Positions 37,566-45,292 of a stretch of DNA of 64,000 nucleotides are shown here, in pieces (position 1 is the first letter of the stretch; each line of letters opens with the position of its first letter). Location: NCBI GenBank assembly GCA_016719885.1, contig JADJYF010000014.1, forward strand, positions 1 through 64,000. The letters are read 5' to 3'. The notes beneath the pieces were generated by a model. The model saw only the letters and a list, made by a program, of their open reading frames with translations. It was not told where the DNA came from and made no database searches. Source of the DNA: Pseudomonadota bacterium (GTDB lineage Bacteria; Pseudomonadota; Gammaproteobacteria; Ga0077536). The translations under genes and the position numbers were made by a program.

Positions 37566-38783
37566 TCAGAGATTCTTCTTGACCAGCGTGCCGGCGGCCA
37601 CCAGCGCCGCCACCTCGTCGGCGCTGCGGCCCAGCAGTTCGGTCAACACCGTCTCGTTGTGCTCACCGAGCGTCGGTGCCGGCGCCGGCGACGCGGCTTC
37701 GCGCCCGACGAACTTGATGGGATTGCCCGGCATCGCGAATTCGCCGGCCAGCGGGTCATGGATGGTGCGCACCGTGCCGCGTGCCTTGAAGTGCGGATGC
37801 TCCAAGGTTTCGCCGACCTCCAGCACCGGCGCGACCGGCACGCCGTGGGCTTCGAGATGGGCGATGGCGGCGTCGCGGCTGGCAAAGCCGGCCAGCCAGG
37901 TCTCGATGAGTTCAATGACTTCGCCGCGTATGGCCACGCGCTTCAGATCCGTGTTCCAGCGTTCGTCGTTGGCGAGATCCTCGCGGCCCATCGCCGCGCA
38001 CATATCCTTCCAGTGATGGGCGAAGCCCATGATGATCATGTAGCCATCGGGCGCCTTGAAGGCGCCGCCGGGACACACGTAGCCGAGATGGCTGCCGCTG
38101 CGCCGGGGATTCAGGGCGCCGGCGCTGCCACTGTATTGATGCACGTTGATCTCGTGAAAGTTGTAGTACACATCGAGCAGACCGATATCGATGTGCTGCC
38201 CCACGCCCTGGCGATCGCGATGGTAGACCGCCGCCAGGATGGCGAAGGCCGCGTGCACGCCGGTGCTGACATCGCCGGCCGCGATGCACGGAATGGACGG
38301 CGCGCCGTTGGGGTCGCCGATCATGGCGGTGACGCCCGCATAGCCCTGGGCGATGGTGTCGTAACCGGGCTTGGCGGCCAGCGGTCCGGTCTGACCCATG
38401 GCCGAAATCGAACACAGGATGATGTCTTGCTTCAAGGTCTTGAGCGTTTCGTAACCGAGCCCCATGGCGTCCAAGGTGCCTGGTTTGAAATTTTCGACCA
38501 CGATGTCGCTGACCGCCACCAGGTCCTTGATCAGTTGCAGCGCGCGCGGGTCGCGCAGGTCCAGGCACACGCTCTTCTTGCCGAGATTCTGCTGGATGAA
38601 ATACAGGCTGCGCTCACCGCGCAGCTTGGAAAACTGGCGCACCATGTCGCCACTTGGCGCCGACTCGATCTTGATGACCTCGGCGCCGAACTCGGCGAAC
38701 AGGCGCGTGCACAAGGGCCCGGCCAGCACCCGCGACAAGTCGAGAATGCGCAGGCCGGCCAGGAGATTCTGATTGTCACTCAT
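37566..38783 (-). CDS. CaiB/BaiF family CoA-transferase (family III)
   Basis: This 405-residue protein starts MSDNQNLLAGLRILDLSRVL. Family landmarks are VLAGPLCTRLFAEFGAEVIK, NLGKKSVCLDLRDPRALQL (region of the catalytic aspartate) and YDTIAQGYAGVTAMIGDPNG. It transfers CoA to a carboxylic acid. It lies downstream of the luciferase-type oxidoreductase on the same strand, separated by an A/B repeat element (38796-38907), so a hairpin may modulate read-through. Confidence 0.9.
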   Translation of the reverse strand: MSDNQNLLAGLRILDLSRVLAGPLCTRLFAEFGAEVIKIESAPSGDMVRQFSKLRGERSLYFIQQNLGKKSVCLDLRDPRALQLIKDLVAVSDIVVENFKPGTLDAMGLGYETLKTLKQDIILCSISAMGQTGPLAAKPGYDTIAQGYAGVTAMIGDPNGAPSIPCIAAGDVSTGVHAAFAILAAVYHRDRQGVGQHIDIGLLDVYYNFHEINVHQYSGSAGALNPRRSGSHLGYVCPGGAFKAPDGYMIIMGFAHHWKDMCAAMGREDLANDERWNTDLKRVAIRGEVIELIETWLAGFASRDAAIAHLEAHGVPVAPVLEVGETLEHPHFKARGTVRTIHDPLAGEFAMPGNPIKFVGREAASPAPAPTLGEHNETVLTELLGRSADEVAALVAAGTLVKKNL

Positions 38784-38795
38784 GGATGGACGTAT

Positions 38796-38907
38796 CCTGT
38801 GGGTGCGAATTCATTCGCACGTTGATGATTGGTTTGAATGTCAGACTGAAGTCCGACCCACAACATCGAGAGCATTCTTCCCGTGGGTCAGACTTCAGTC
38901 TGACATT
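38796..38907. repeat. repeat A arm followed by a repeat B hairpin
   Basis: An A palindrome (CCTGTGGGTGCGAATTCATT, then CGCAC) at 38796-38820 is followed by a B hairpin at 38837-38907 with arms AATGTCAGACTGAAGTC and GACTTCAGTCTGACATT. The B arm encodes the last residues (MSD) and TGA stop of the luciferase-type gene at 38895. Confidence 0.85.
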
Positions 38908-39911
38908 CGAGAACGCAGGCGCGCCCGCACCTGTGGCACAACCTCGCCTATCAGGCGTTCGAGGCTGCGATTCATCGCGTCCGGGTGCAAACCGGGCGGC
39001 GCGCCCCAGGTCACGAGATCGGTGATGCCGTATTCGCGAATGAAGGCCACCAGCTCGTCGACGCAGGTCTCCACCGAGCCGACTATCCAGCTCTGCGGAA
39101 TGCGCTCATGGGTGCCGAAACCTTCACCGCTTTCATCGAAGAAGCGCTGGTAGAGCTGCATGCGATAGCGTTCGGACTGGCGTACCAACGGCCAGTCGCG
39201 CTCGACGTCGTCGGTGACGAGCACGCTGCGGATGATGCCGACGCGCTTTGCGCTTGCATCGCGCCCGTCGGCTTGCAGGACCTCGCGCCATACGTCCAGC
39301 GTGGCGGTCCGGTCGCCCTGCGGCAACAGGTGACAGCCGAAGCGCGCCGCGCGCTCGGCGCCGGCGCGCGACATCGCCGCCACCCACAGCGGCGGGCCGC
39401 CGGCCTGCACGTAGCCAGGCGTGATGAGGACATCGTTGAACTCGTAGCGCTTGCCCTTGAAGCTGAAGCGCTCGCCGCTGAAACAGCGGCGCAGCACTTC
39501 CAGGCCCTCGTCGGTGCGCGACACGCGCTCGGCGACGCGCATGCCGAAGCCGCGAAACTCGTGCGGCGCATAGCCGAGCCCCACGCCCACCTCGACGCGG
39601 CCGTTGGAGAGGTTGTCGAGCACCGCGAGATCCTCGGCCAGGCGCACCGGGTTGTTGAACGGCAGCAGGCACACGTCGCAGGAAAAACGCACGCGCCGCG
39701 TGCGCGCGGCGGCGGCGGCCGCCACCGGGATCCAGCTCGGCAGGTAGCCGTCCTCGACGAAGTGATGCTCGGTGAACCACACGAGATCGAAGCCGGCTTG
39801 GTCGGCCCATGCGATCTGGTCCAGCACTTCGGCGTAGAGCCTTGGCATGGCGATGCCGGAATCCGGCGGATTGCGAAAGTCGTAGCACACACCGACGCGC
39901 AGTTCAGGCAT
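38895..39911 (-). CDS. luciferase-like (LLM class) flavin-dependent oxidoreductase
   Basis: This 338-residue TIM-barrel flavoenzyme of the bacterial luciferase family uses reduced FMN or F420. It starts MPELRVGVCYDFRNPPDSG. Typical stretches are FDLVWFTEHHFVEDGYLPSW and NGRVEVGVGLGYAPHEFRGF. Other members of the class are monooxygenases of alkanes, terpenoids and ketones. The stop codon is in repeat B, and the C-terminal tail therefore reads RSRMSD. Confidence 0.88.
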   Translation of the reverse strand: MPELRVGVCYDFRNPPDSGIAMPRLYAEVLDQIAWADQAGFDLVWFTEHHFVEDGYLPSWIPVAAAAAARTRRVRFSCDVCLLPFNNPVRLAEDLAVLDNLSNGRVEVGVGLGYAPHEFRGFGMRVAERVSRTDEGLEVLRRCFSGERFSFKGKRYEFNDVLITPGYVQAGGPPLWVAAMSRAGAERAARFGCHLLPQGDRTATLDVWREVLQADGRDASAKRVGIIRSVLVTDDVERDWPLVRQSERYRMQLYQRFFDESGEGFGTHERIPQSWIVGSVETCVDELVAFIREYGITDLVTWGAPPGLHPDAMNRSLERLIGEVVPQVRARLRSRMSD

Positions 39912-40084
39912 AGCGGCTTCTCCCTTGATGACGCTAATGTAAGCGCAAGCGTGTGCGTCGAGCAGTTCCTTGATCCGGTGGCTGGGGCGCCGCGGGCGTA
40001 CTTGCCGCCCTCGATCGCAAGCTCCCCTCGACCTTGCCGGCGTTCCCCCGCAAAGTATGCGCAGCCACGATGCAGGAGCCCAGC

Positions 40085-41362
40085 GTGAACATCATCCCCA
40101 CCGAACTCATCGCGCCCTTGTTCAACCCCGCCACGTTTGCCGTGCGCGGCCAGGTCGATGACCTCCTGACGGCGGTACGGCGCGAGTATCCGCTGGCGCG
40201 CGCCGAGGTGCCGGGCTACGACCCGCACTGGATCGTGAGCCGTCATGCCGACATCCAGGAAGTCTCGCGCCAGAACGATCTTTTCCATAACGCCGATCGC
40301 TCGGCCACCGTGATCCCGCAGATGGGCGAGGCGCTGGTGCGCGAATTCACCGGCGGCGACTACAACCTGTTCCGCTCGCTGGTGCAGCTCGATGGCGAAG
40401 ATCACAAGCAGCACCGTCGCGTGTTGTTCCAGGCGCTGGGCTCGCAGAGCGTGGCGCGCCTGGCCGACAGCGTGCGCGCCACCGCGGTCAATCAACTCGA
40501 AACCCTGCGCGAAACCGCGGGTGAACTCGACTGGGCCAAGGCCATTGCCGCGCCCTACCCGCTGCGCGTGGTGCTGGACGTGATCGGCGTGCCGCGCGCC
40601 GACCACGCACGCATGCTGGAACTCACCCAATGGCTGTTCAGCTGGGCCGATCCGGACCTGTGCCGGCCCGGCACCGATCCCTCGCACCCGGAACAGCAGC
40701 CGCGCACCTGGAAGATAGTGTTCGATGAATTCGACGAGTATTTCTCGGCGCTGATGGCGGAACGTCGCCGCGAGCCGCGCGACGACCTGGCGACGCTGCT
40801 GGCCCATGCCGAAGTGGACGGCGCGCCGATGGAGCACAGCCGCGCGATCTCCTATTTCGCGATACTCGCGACCGCCGGCCACGACTCCACCGCCCACACC
40901 ACCGCCACCGCGATGTGGACGCTGGCCGAACAGCCGGCCCTGCTCGCCCAGCTCAAGGCCGAGCCGGGCTTGATCCCGAAATTCGTCGAGGAAGCGATAC
41001 GCTGGACCACGCCGGTCAAGCATTTCGTGCGGCATGCGACCGCCGACTGCACGCTCGCCGGCGAAAAGATCGCGAAGGGCGAGCGCCTCTACCTGTCCTA
41101 CCCTTCGGGCAACCGCGACGAAGCGGAATTCGAGCAGCCCTTCAGCTTCCGCCTCGACCGTCAGCGCAACCGCCATGTCGGCTTCGGCTACGGCGGCCAC
41201 GTGTGCCTCGGCCAGCATCTCGCGCGGCTCGAGATGTGCACGCTGTGGGAGACGCTGCTGCCGGCCCTGCGCTCGGTGGAAATGAGCGGGCCGGGGCAGT
41301 TGATTGCGTCGGAATTCGTATCGGGACCGAAGTCCGTGCCGATCCGTTATCGCCTGGCCTGA
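40085..41362 (+). CDS. cytochrome P450
   Basis: This 425-residue P450 has the I-helix motif ILATAGHDSTAHTTATAMW, the K-helix EEAIRWTTPV and the haem loop FGYGGHVCLGQHLARLEM with Cys374. I prefer the GTG at 40085 (reading NIIPTELIAPLF) because AGGAG lies eight bases upstream; ATG at 40070 is an alternative. It runs into the convergent TetR gene with a 16-base overlap at 41347-41362. Redox partners are absent from the window. Position beside the meta-cleavage genes suggests an early hydroxylation of the same substrate. Confidence 0.92.
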   Translation: MNIIPTELIAPLFNPATFAVRGQVDDLLTAVRREYPLARAEVPGYDPHWIVSRHADIQEVSRQNDLFHNADRSATVIPQMGEALVREFTGGDYNLFRSLVQLDGEDHKQHRRVLFQALGSQSVARLADSVRATAVNQLETLRETAGELDWAKAIAAPYPLRVVLDVIGVPRADHARMLELTQWLFSWADPDLCRPGTDPSHPEQQPRTWKIVFDEFDEYFSALMAERRREPRDDLATLLAHAEVDGAPMEHSRAISYFAILATAGHDSTAHTTATAMWTLAEQPALLAQLKAEPGLIPKFVEEAIRWTTPVKHFVRHATADCTLAGEKIAKGERLYLSYPSGNRDEAEFEQPFSFRLDRQRNRHVGFGYGGHVCLGQHLARLEMCTLWETLLPALRSVEMSGPGQLIASEFVSGPKSVPIRYRLA

Positions 41363-42045
41363 CCGGACACCGATCTCGCGCGAGCCACGGGCGTGGACTT
41401 CGTGGCGCTGGTCGCGCCGAGCAGCGCGATGGCGTCGGCGAGTTGTTGAAAGAGCACGTCGAACGAAGTCTCGGGGTCCGCCTCGCGCGCCAGCACCGCG
41501 CCATCGACGAGGGCGAGCGCGAAGCTGGCCCACTGCTCGGAAGCACGCCGGGCCTCGGCCGGTGTCATGGCCTCGCCCTCGGTCAGGAACGCCATTTCAA
41601 TCTGACGACGCACGCTCTCACGGCCGAGCGCGCGCACGCGCTGCACCACCGCGTGACTCTCGCTGTCCCTTTCGGTCACCACCAGCGTGATGAGAATGCG
41701 CAGGAATTCGCGGTGCAGGGCGACCGTCTCGCCGGTGCGCGCCAACACCCAGCGCAGGCGAGCCTGTGTCGAGCGGTGCCGCGGCGCCTTGGCCAGCACG
41801 TCCTCGTGATGGTCGAAAAAGCGTTGCGCGCCGCGCTCCATGAGCGCCGCCAGCAGCCCGGCCTTGGAGCCGAAATGCCAGTAGATGGAGCTGACATTGA
41901 GACCGGTGGCCTGGCTCAAGGCCGCGATGCTGGTGCCTTCGTAGCCCTGGCTCGACATGATCTGACCGGCGACGTCGAGGATGTCGTCGCGTGAACTCCT
42001 GCCGCGTGCGGTGCGCCAGCTTACCTTGCGTTTATTGTCCGACAT
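41347..42045 (-). CDS. TetR-family transcriptional repressor
   Basis: This 232-residue protein starts MSDNKRKVSWRTARGRSSRD. The helix-turn-helix is in GTSIAALSQATGLNVSSIYW followed by HFGSKAGLLAALMERG, the TetR signature. The C-terminal ligand-binding half is variable, as usual. It is divergent from the meta-cleavage genes beginning at 42222, and a near-perfect palindrome just after the predicted -10 box (42136-42153) is the likely operator. A steroid- or ring-derived metabolite would be the expected inducer (inference). Confidence 0.9.
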   Translation of the reverse strand: MSDNKRKVSWRTARGRSSRDDILDVAGQIMSSQGYEGTSIAALSQATGLNVSSIYWHFGSKAGLLAALMERGAQRFFDHHEDVLAKAPRHRSTQARLRWVLARTGETVALHREFLRILITLVVTERDSESHAVVQRVRALGRESVRRQIEMAFLTEGEAMTPAEARRASEQWASFALALVDGAVLAREADPETSFDVLFQQLADAIALLGATSATKSTPVARARSVSGQARR

Positions 42046-42093
42046 GGCCGCGAGTCTACGGTCGGCGCGGGTGCCGTCAAGCGCTCGCGGTGG

Positions 42094-42153
42094 TTGACAG
42101 GCGGGCCGGGACTGTCGCTATCATGCGCCCAGATTCTGAAACGATCGCTTCAG
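42094..42153 (+). promoter_or_regulatory. predicted sigma-70 promoter and TetR operator for the meta-cleavage operon
   Basis: TTGACA at 42094-42099 and CTATCA/TATCAT at 42118-42124 form a plausible -35/-10 pair with 18-19 base spacing. Immediately downstream, CTGAAaCGATCGcTTCAG (42136-42153) is an 18-base palindrome with one mismatched pair. It lies between the divergent TetR gene and the extradiol dioxygenase gene, so binding would block transcription initiation. Confidence 0.55.
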
Positions 42154-42221
42154 TATTGGGCTGCGCCGCGGGCCAGCCCGGAAGCCGGCCGTCACCACGA
42201 TCAACCCAGGGGAGCCCAGCC

Positions 42222-43106
42222 ATGCACAGCGTCAAGGAACTCGGATACATCGTGATCGAAGCATCGAATCTCGATGCCTGGCGGACTTTCGCCGTCGACG
42301 CGCTGGGCCTCATGCCCGGCGAACACAGCGCCGAGTGCCTGGGCCTGCGCCTCGACGAACGCGCGCACCGCATGATCATCGAAGCCGGCCCGGCCGACGA
42401 CATGGCCGCCATCGGCTATGACTGCCGTGACGACGCGACGCTCGCCGCCATCGCCGCGCAGCTCGGCGCCCAGGGCCACGCGGTCGCCGACGGCGGCGAC
42501 GAGCTCGCGCGCCGGCGCAAGGTGCGGCGCGTGCTGGTGAGCCACGATCCGGACGGCAACCGCGTGGAGCTCTACGTCGATCTCGCCATGGCGGCGACGC
42601 CGTTCCAGTCGGCCTCGATCCCGGCCGGCTTCGTCACCGGCGCCGGCGGCGCGGGCCACGCCTTCCTGCCGACCGGCGCACGGCAACCCATGCTCGACTA
42701 CTACGCATTGCTCGGCTTTCGCCTGTCGGATTACATCCAGCAGGAGATCGCGCCCGGCATGGTGGTCGACGCGGCGTTCACGCACTGCAATCCGCGCCAT
42801 CACACGCTGGCGTTCGCCGCCCTGCCGTCGCCGAAGAAGATGCATCACTTCATGATCGAAGCGCGCGATCGCGTCGATGTCGGTCGCGCCTACGATCGCG
42901 TGCAGAACGCCAAGGTGCCGCTGGCCTTGAGCATAGGCATGCATCCGAACGATCTCATGTTCTCGTTCTATGTCACGACGCCCTCGGGCTTCGCCATCGA
43001 ACTCGGAGCCGACGGCCGACTGATACTCGACGACGACAGCTGGCAGGTCGTGACCTATGACTGCCTGAGCACCTGGGGCCATCGTCCGGTGGCGCCGGCG
43101 GCCTGA
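42222..43106 (+). CDS. extradiol ring-cleavage dioxygenase (type I, BphC/HsaC-like)
   Basis: This 294-residue two-domain vicinal-oxygen-chelate enzyme cleaves a catechol next to its hydroxyls using Fe(II). The start at ATG 42222 (MHSVKELGYIVIEASNLDAW) follows CCAGGGGAGC. The iron ligands fall at family positions: His146 (GAGHAFLPTG), His209 in KKMHHFMIEA and Glu260 (GFAIELGAD), closely matching BphC His146/His210/Glu260. Length equals BphC/HsaC. The next two genes encode a C-C hydrolase and a hydroxylase, the usual partners. Confidence 0.93.
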   Translation: MHSVKELGYIVIEASNLDAWRTFAVDALGLMPGEHSAECLGLRLDERAHRMIIEAGPADDMAAIGYDCRDDATLAAIAAQLGAQGHAVADGGDELARRRKVRRVLVSHDPDGNRVELYVDLAMAATPFQSASIPAGFVTGAGGAGHAFLPTGARQPMLDYYALLGFRLSDYIQQEIAPGMVVDAAFTHCNPRHHTLAFAALPSPKKMHHFMIEARDRVDVGRAYDRVQNAKVPLALSIGMHPNDLMFSFYVTTPSGFAIELGADGRLILDDDSWQVVTYDCLSTWGHRPVAPAA

Positions 43107-43152
43107 ACGGCGCGCCCCACCACCCACCATCGACATTCAAGGAACACCAGGC

Positions 43153-43995
43153 ATGAGCATCACGCGCGAAAACACCAGCCGCACCGTCAAGACCGCCGAC
43201 TGGAACATCCACTACCACGAAGCCGGCAGCGGCCACCCGATCATCTTCCTGCACGGCTCCGGCCCGGGCGCCACCGGCTGGAGCAATTTCTCCAACAACA
43301 TCCCGGGTCTCTCCCAGCGCTTCCGCGTGCTGGCGGTGGACATGCCGGGCTGGGGCGCATCCGATCCCTGCCCGGTCGAGCGCATGAACCATGTCGACGC
43401 CACCGTGCAGTTCATGGACAAACTCGGCATCGACAAGGCCGCGGTGGTCGGCAACTCCATGGGCGGCGTCAACGCGCTGCGTCTCGCGGTGACCCATCCG
43501 GATCGTGTCTCGCACCTCATCACCATGGGTGCGCCGGCCAATCGCAGCCCCAAGCTGTTCGGCGCCGGTGACGGCCCGACCGAGGGCTTGAAGATGCTGA
43601 TCGAGGCCTACCGCACGCCGACCGCCGAGGCCATGCGTCGCCTCGTGGAGATCATGTGTTTCGACAAGCGCTTCGCCAACGAAGACCTGTGCCGCGCGCG
43701 TTCGGAAGCGGCCAGCGCCCAGCCCGAACACCTGAAGAATTTCCTGGCCGGCCTGCCCAAGGGCTCGCCGGTGCCGCAGATGGCAACGCTGGAACAAATG
43801 ATGGGCATCACCTGCCCGACCATGCTCATCCATGGCCGCGACGATCGCGTGGTGCATTACGAGCATTCGCTGCACCTGGTCGCGCACATCCCGAATTCGC
43901 GCCTGGTGCTGATCAATCGCTGCGGGCACTGGGCGATGATCGAGCACGCCGAGGAATTCAATCGCCTGGTCAGCGACTTCGTCGCCAACAACTGA
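43153..43995 (+). CDS. alpha/beta hydrolase, meta-cleavage-product hydrolase (BphD/HsaD-like)
   Basis: This 280-residue hydrolase starts MSITRENTSRTVKTADWNIH. The oxyanion region HGSGPGATGWSNFS is typical of the C-C bond hydrolases. The nucleophile is Ser102 in GNSMGG, with the aspartate in HGRDDRVVHY and the histidine in NRCGHWAMIEHAEEFNRLV. It would hydrolyse the ring-opened product of the dioxygenase encoded 46 bases upstream. It is followed by the monooxygenase gene after 10 bases. Confidence 0.92.
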   Translation: MSITRENTSRTVKTADWNIHYHEAGSGHPIIFLHGSGPGATGWSNFSNNIPGLSQRFRVLAVDMPGWGASDPCPVERMNHVDATVQFMDKLGIDKAAVVGNSMGGVNALRLAVTHPDRVSHLITMGAPANRSPKLFGAGDGPTEGLKMLIEAYRTPTAEAMRRLVEIMCFDKRFANEDLCRARSEAASAQPEHLKNFLAGLPKGSPVPQMATLEQMMGITCPTMLIHGRDDRVVHYEHSLHLVAHIPNSRLVLINRCGHWAMIEHAEEFNRLVSDFVANN

Positions 43996-44005
43996 GCGCA
44001 CCACC

Positions 44006-45175
44006 ATGCACGACGCAGTCAAGCGCATTCATGATTCGGCCGAAGTGCTGCGCGGCGAGCACCGCGCCTGCGACCAGGCCGGCAAACTCACCGAGCGTAC
44101 CGTCGAGGTGCTGAAGCAGTCGCAGGGCATGAAGCTGCTGCAGGCGCGCAGCCACGGCGGGCTCGAGGCCGACATCCGCGATTTCTACGCGTGGGTGCGC
44201 GCGGTGGCGCGCTACAACCCCTCGGCCGGCTGGGTGGCGGGCGTGGTCGGCGTGCATCCGTGGGAGCTGGCGCTGTGCGACGCCAAACTGCAGGATGAGA
44301 TCTACGGCCGCGATGCCGGCACCTGGGTCGCTTCGCCCTACGCGCCTTTCGGCCGCGCGCGGCGCGTCGAGGGCGGCTTCGTCCTCAACGGCGAATGGCC
44401 CTACTCCACCGGCACCGATCACTGCACGTGGATCGTGTTGGGCGGCATGGTGATGGACGCCGACGGCAACGTGCCGATGCCGCCCGACGTGCGGCACTTC
44501 TTCCTGCCGCGCGGCGACTACCAAATCATCGAAGACAGCTGGCAGGTGATGGGCCTGATCGGCACTGGCAGCAAGAACGTGCGGGTGGTCGACGCCTTCG
44601 TGCCGGACCATCGCATCGTCGGCCACGTGGCCCTGAGCGAAGGCCAGTACAACGAGCGCCGCGGCGACACGCCGCTCTACCACCTGCCTTTCGGTTGCGT
44701 GTTCTCGGCGGCGATCTCGTCGGCGACCTTCGGCATCGCGCAGGGCACCCTCGACGTCTACCGCGAGCAGCTCCAGAGCCGCGTGTCGGTGTCGGGCGTG
44801 GTTGGCAAGAGCGATCCCTTCCAGCAGCAAGCGCTCGCCGAAGCGGAGGCGGATCTCGCGGCCGGCATCTCGCATGTCGATGCGATGTCGCTCGAGCTGC
44901 TGGCGCGCATAGGGCGCGGCGAGCCCATGAGCGCGGAGCTGCGTCTCGACTTCCGCCGCAACCAGGTGCGCGCCGTGCAGCGCGTGCTGGGCGCGGTGGA
45001 TAGACTGCTGGCCCGTGCCGGTTCACCCTCGGTGTGGACCACGCGACCGCTGGAACATTACTGGCGCGACCTGCGTACCGCCGGCACCCATATCTGCAAT
45101 GTCACCGACTCCATCTACCCGGCCTGGGCCGCGCAGGCGCTGGCCACCGGCGCGATGGTGAACGCGTTTTATTGA
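44006..45175 (+). CDS. group D flavin monooxygenase, HsaA-like
   Basis: This 389-residue acyl-CoA-dehydrogenase-fold hydroxylase starts MHDAVKRIHDSAEVLRGEHR. Features shared with HsaA-type enzymes are NPSAGWVAGVVGVHPWELAL, the GEWPYSTGTDHCTWIVLGG loop, and LIGTGSKNVRVVDAFVPDHR. It would hydroxylate a phenolic ring to the catechol that the upstream dioxygenase cleaves, using reduced flavin from a reductase that is not in the window. The three genes 42222-45175 form a compact operon. Repeat A follows 22 bases after the stop. Confidence 0.88.
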   Translation: MHDAVKRIHDSAEVLRGEHRACDQAGKLTERTVEVLKQSQGMKLLQARSHGGLEADIRDFYAWVRAVARYNPSAGWVAGVVGVHPWELALCDAKLQDEIYGRDAGTWVASPYAPFGRARRVEGGFVLNGEWPYSTGTDHCTWIVLGGMVMDADGNVPMPPDVRHFFLPRGDYQIIEDSWQVMGLIGTGSKNVRVVDAFVPDHRIVGHVALSEGQYNERRGDTPLYHLPFGCVFSAAISSATFGIAQGTLDVYREQLQSRVSVSGVVGKSDPFQQQALAEAEADLAAGISHVDAMSLELLARIGRGEPMSAELRLDFRRNQVRAVQRVLGAVDRLLARAGSPSVWTTRPLEHYWRDLRTAGTHICNVTDSIYPAWAAQALATGAMVNAFY

Positions 45176-45196
45176 GGGCTTCCCTTCGGTCGTCTG

Positions 45197-45285
45197 TTGT
45201 AGGTGCGAATTCATTCGCACATTCCCGGAATTGATTGGCGCCTGCGCGCGCCATTTAATGTGCGAATGAATTCGCACCTACAGGG
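45197..45285. repeat. repeat A, inverted pair before an MFS gene
   Basis: TTGTAGGTGCGAATTCATTC (from 45197) and its inverse GAATGAATTCGCACCTACAG (to about 45282, then GGG) flank a 30-base centre. The right arm ends eight bases before the ATG of the MFS gene (45293), so its CAGGG may act as the ribosome binding site. Confidence 0.88.
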
Positions 45286-45292
45286 CGCCGCG

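Noticed and set aside
39083..41533. An 816-codon antisense open frame spanning the luciferase-type and P450 genes
   Set aside because: It crosses two well-supported genes and repeat-free intergenic DNA and shows no protein-like text of its own.
45203..45292. A 30-residue N-terminal extension of the MHS transporter
   Set aside because: The codons are those of repeat A (MRIHSHIPG..., RMNSHLQ), and transporters of this family start close to the NFVEWFD helix.
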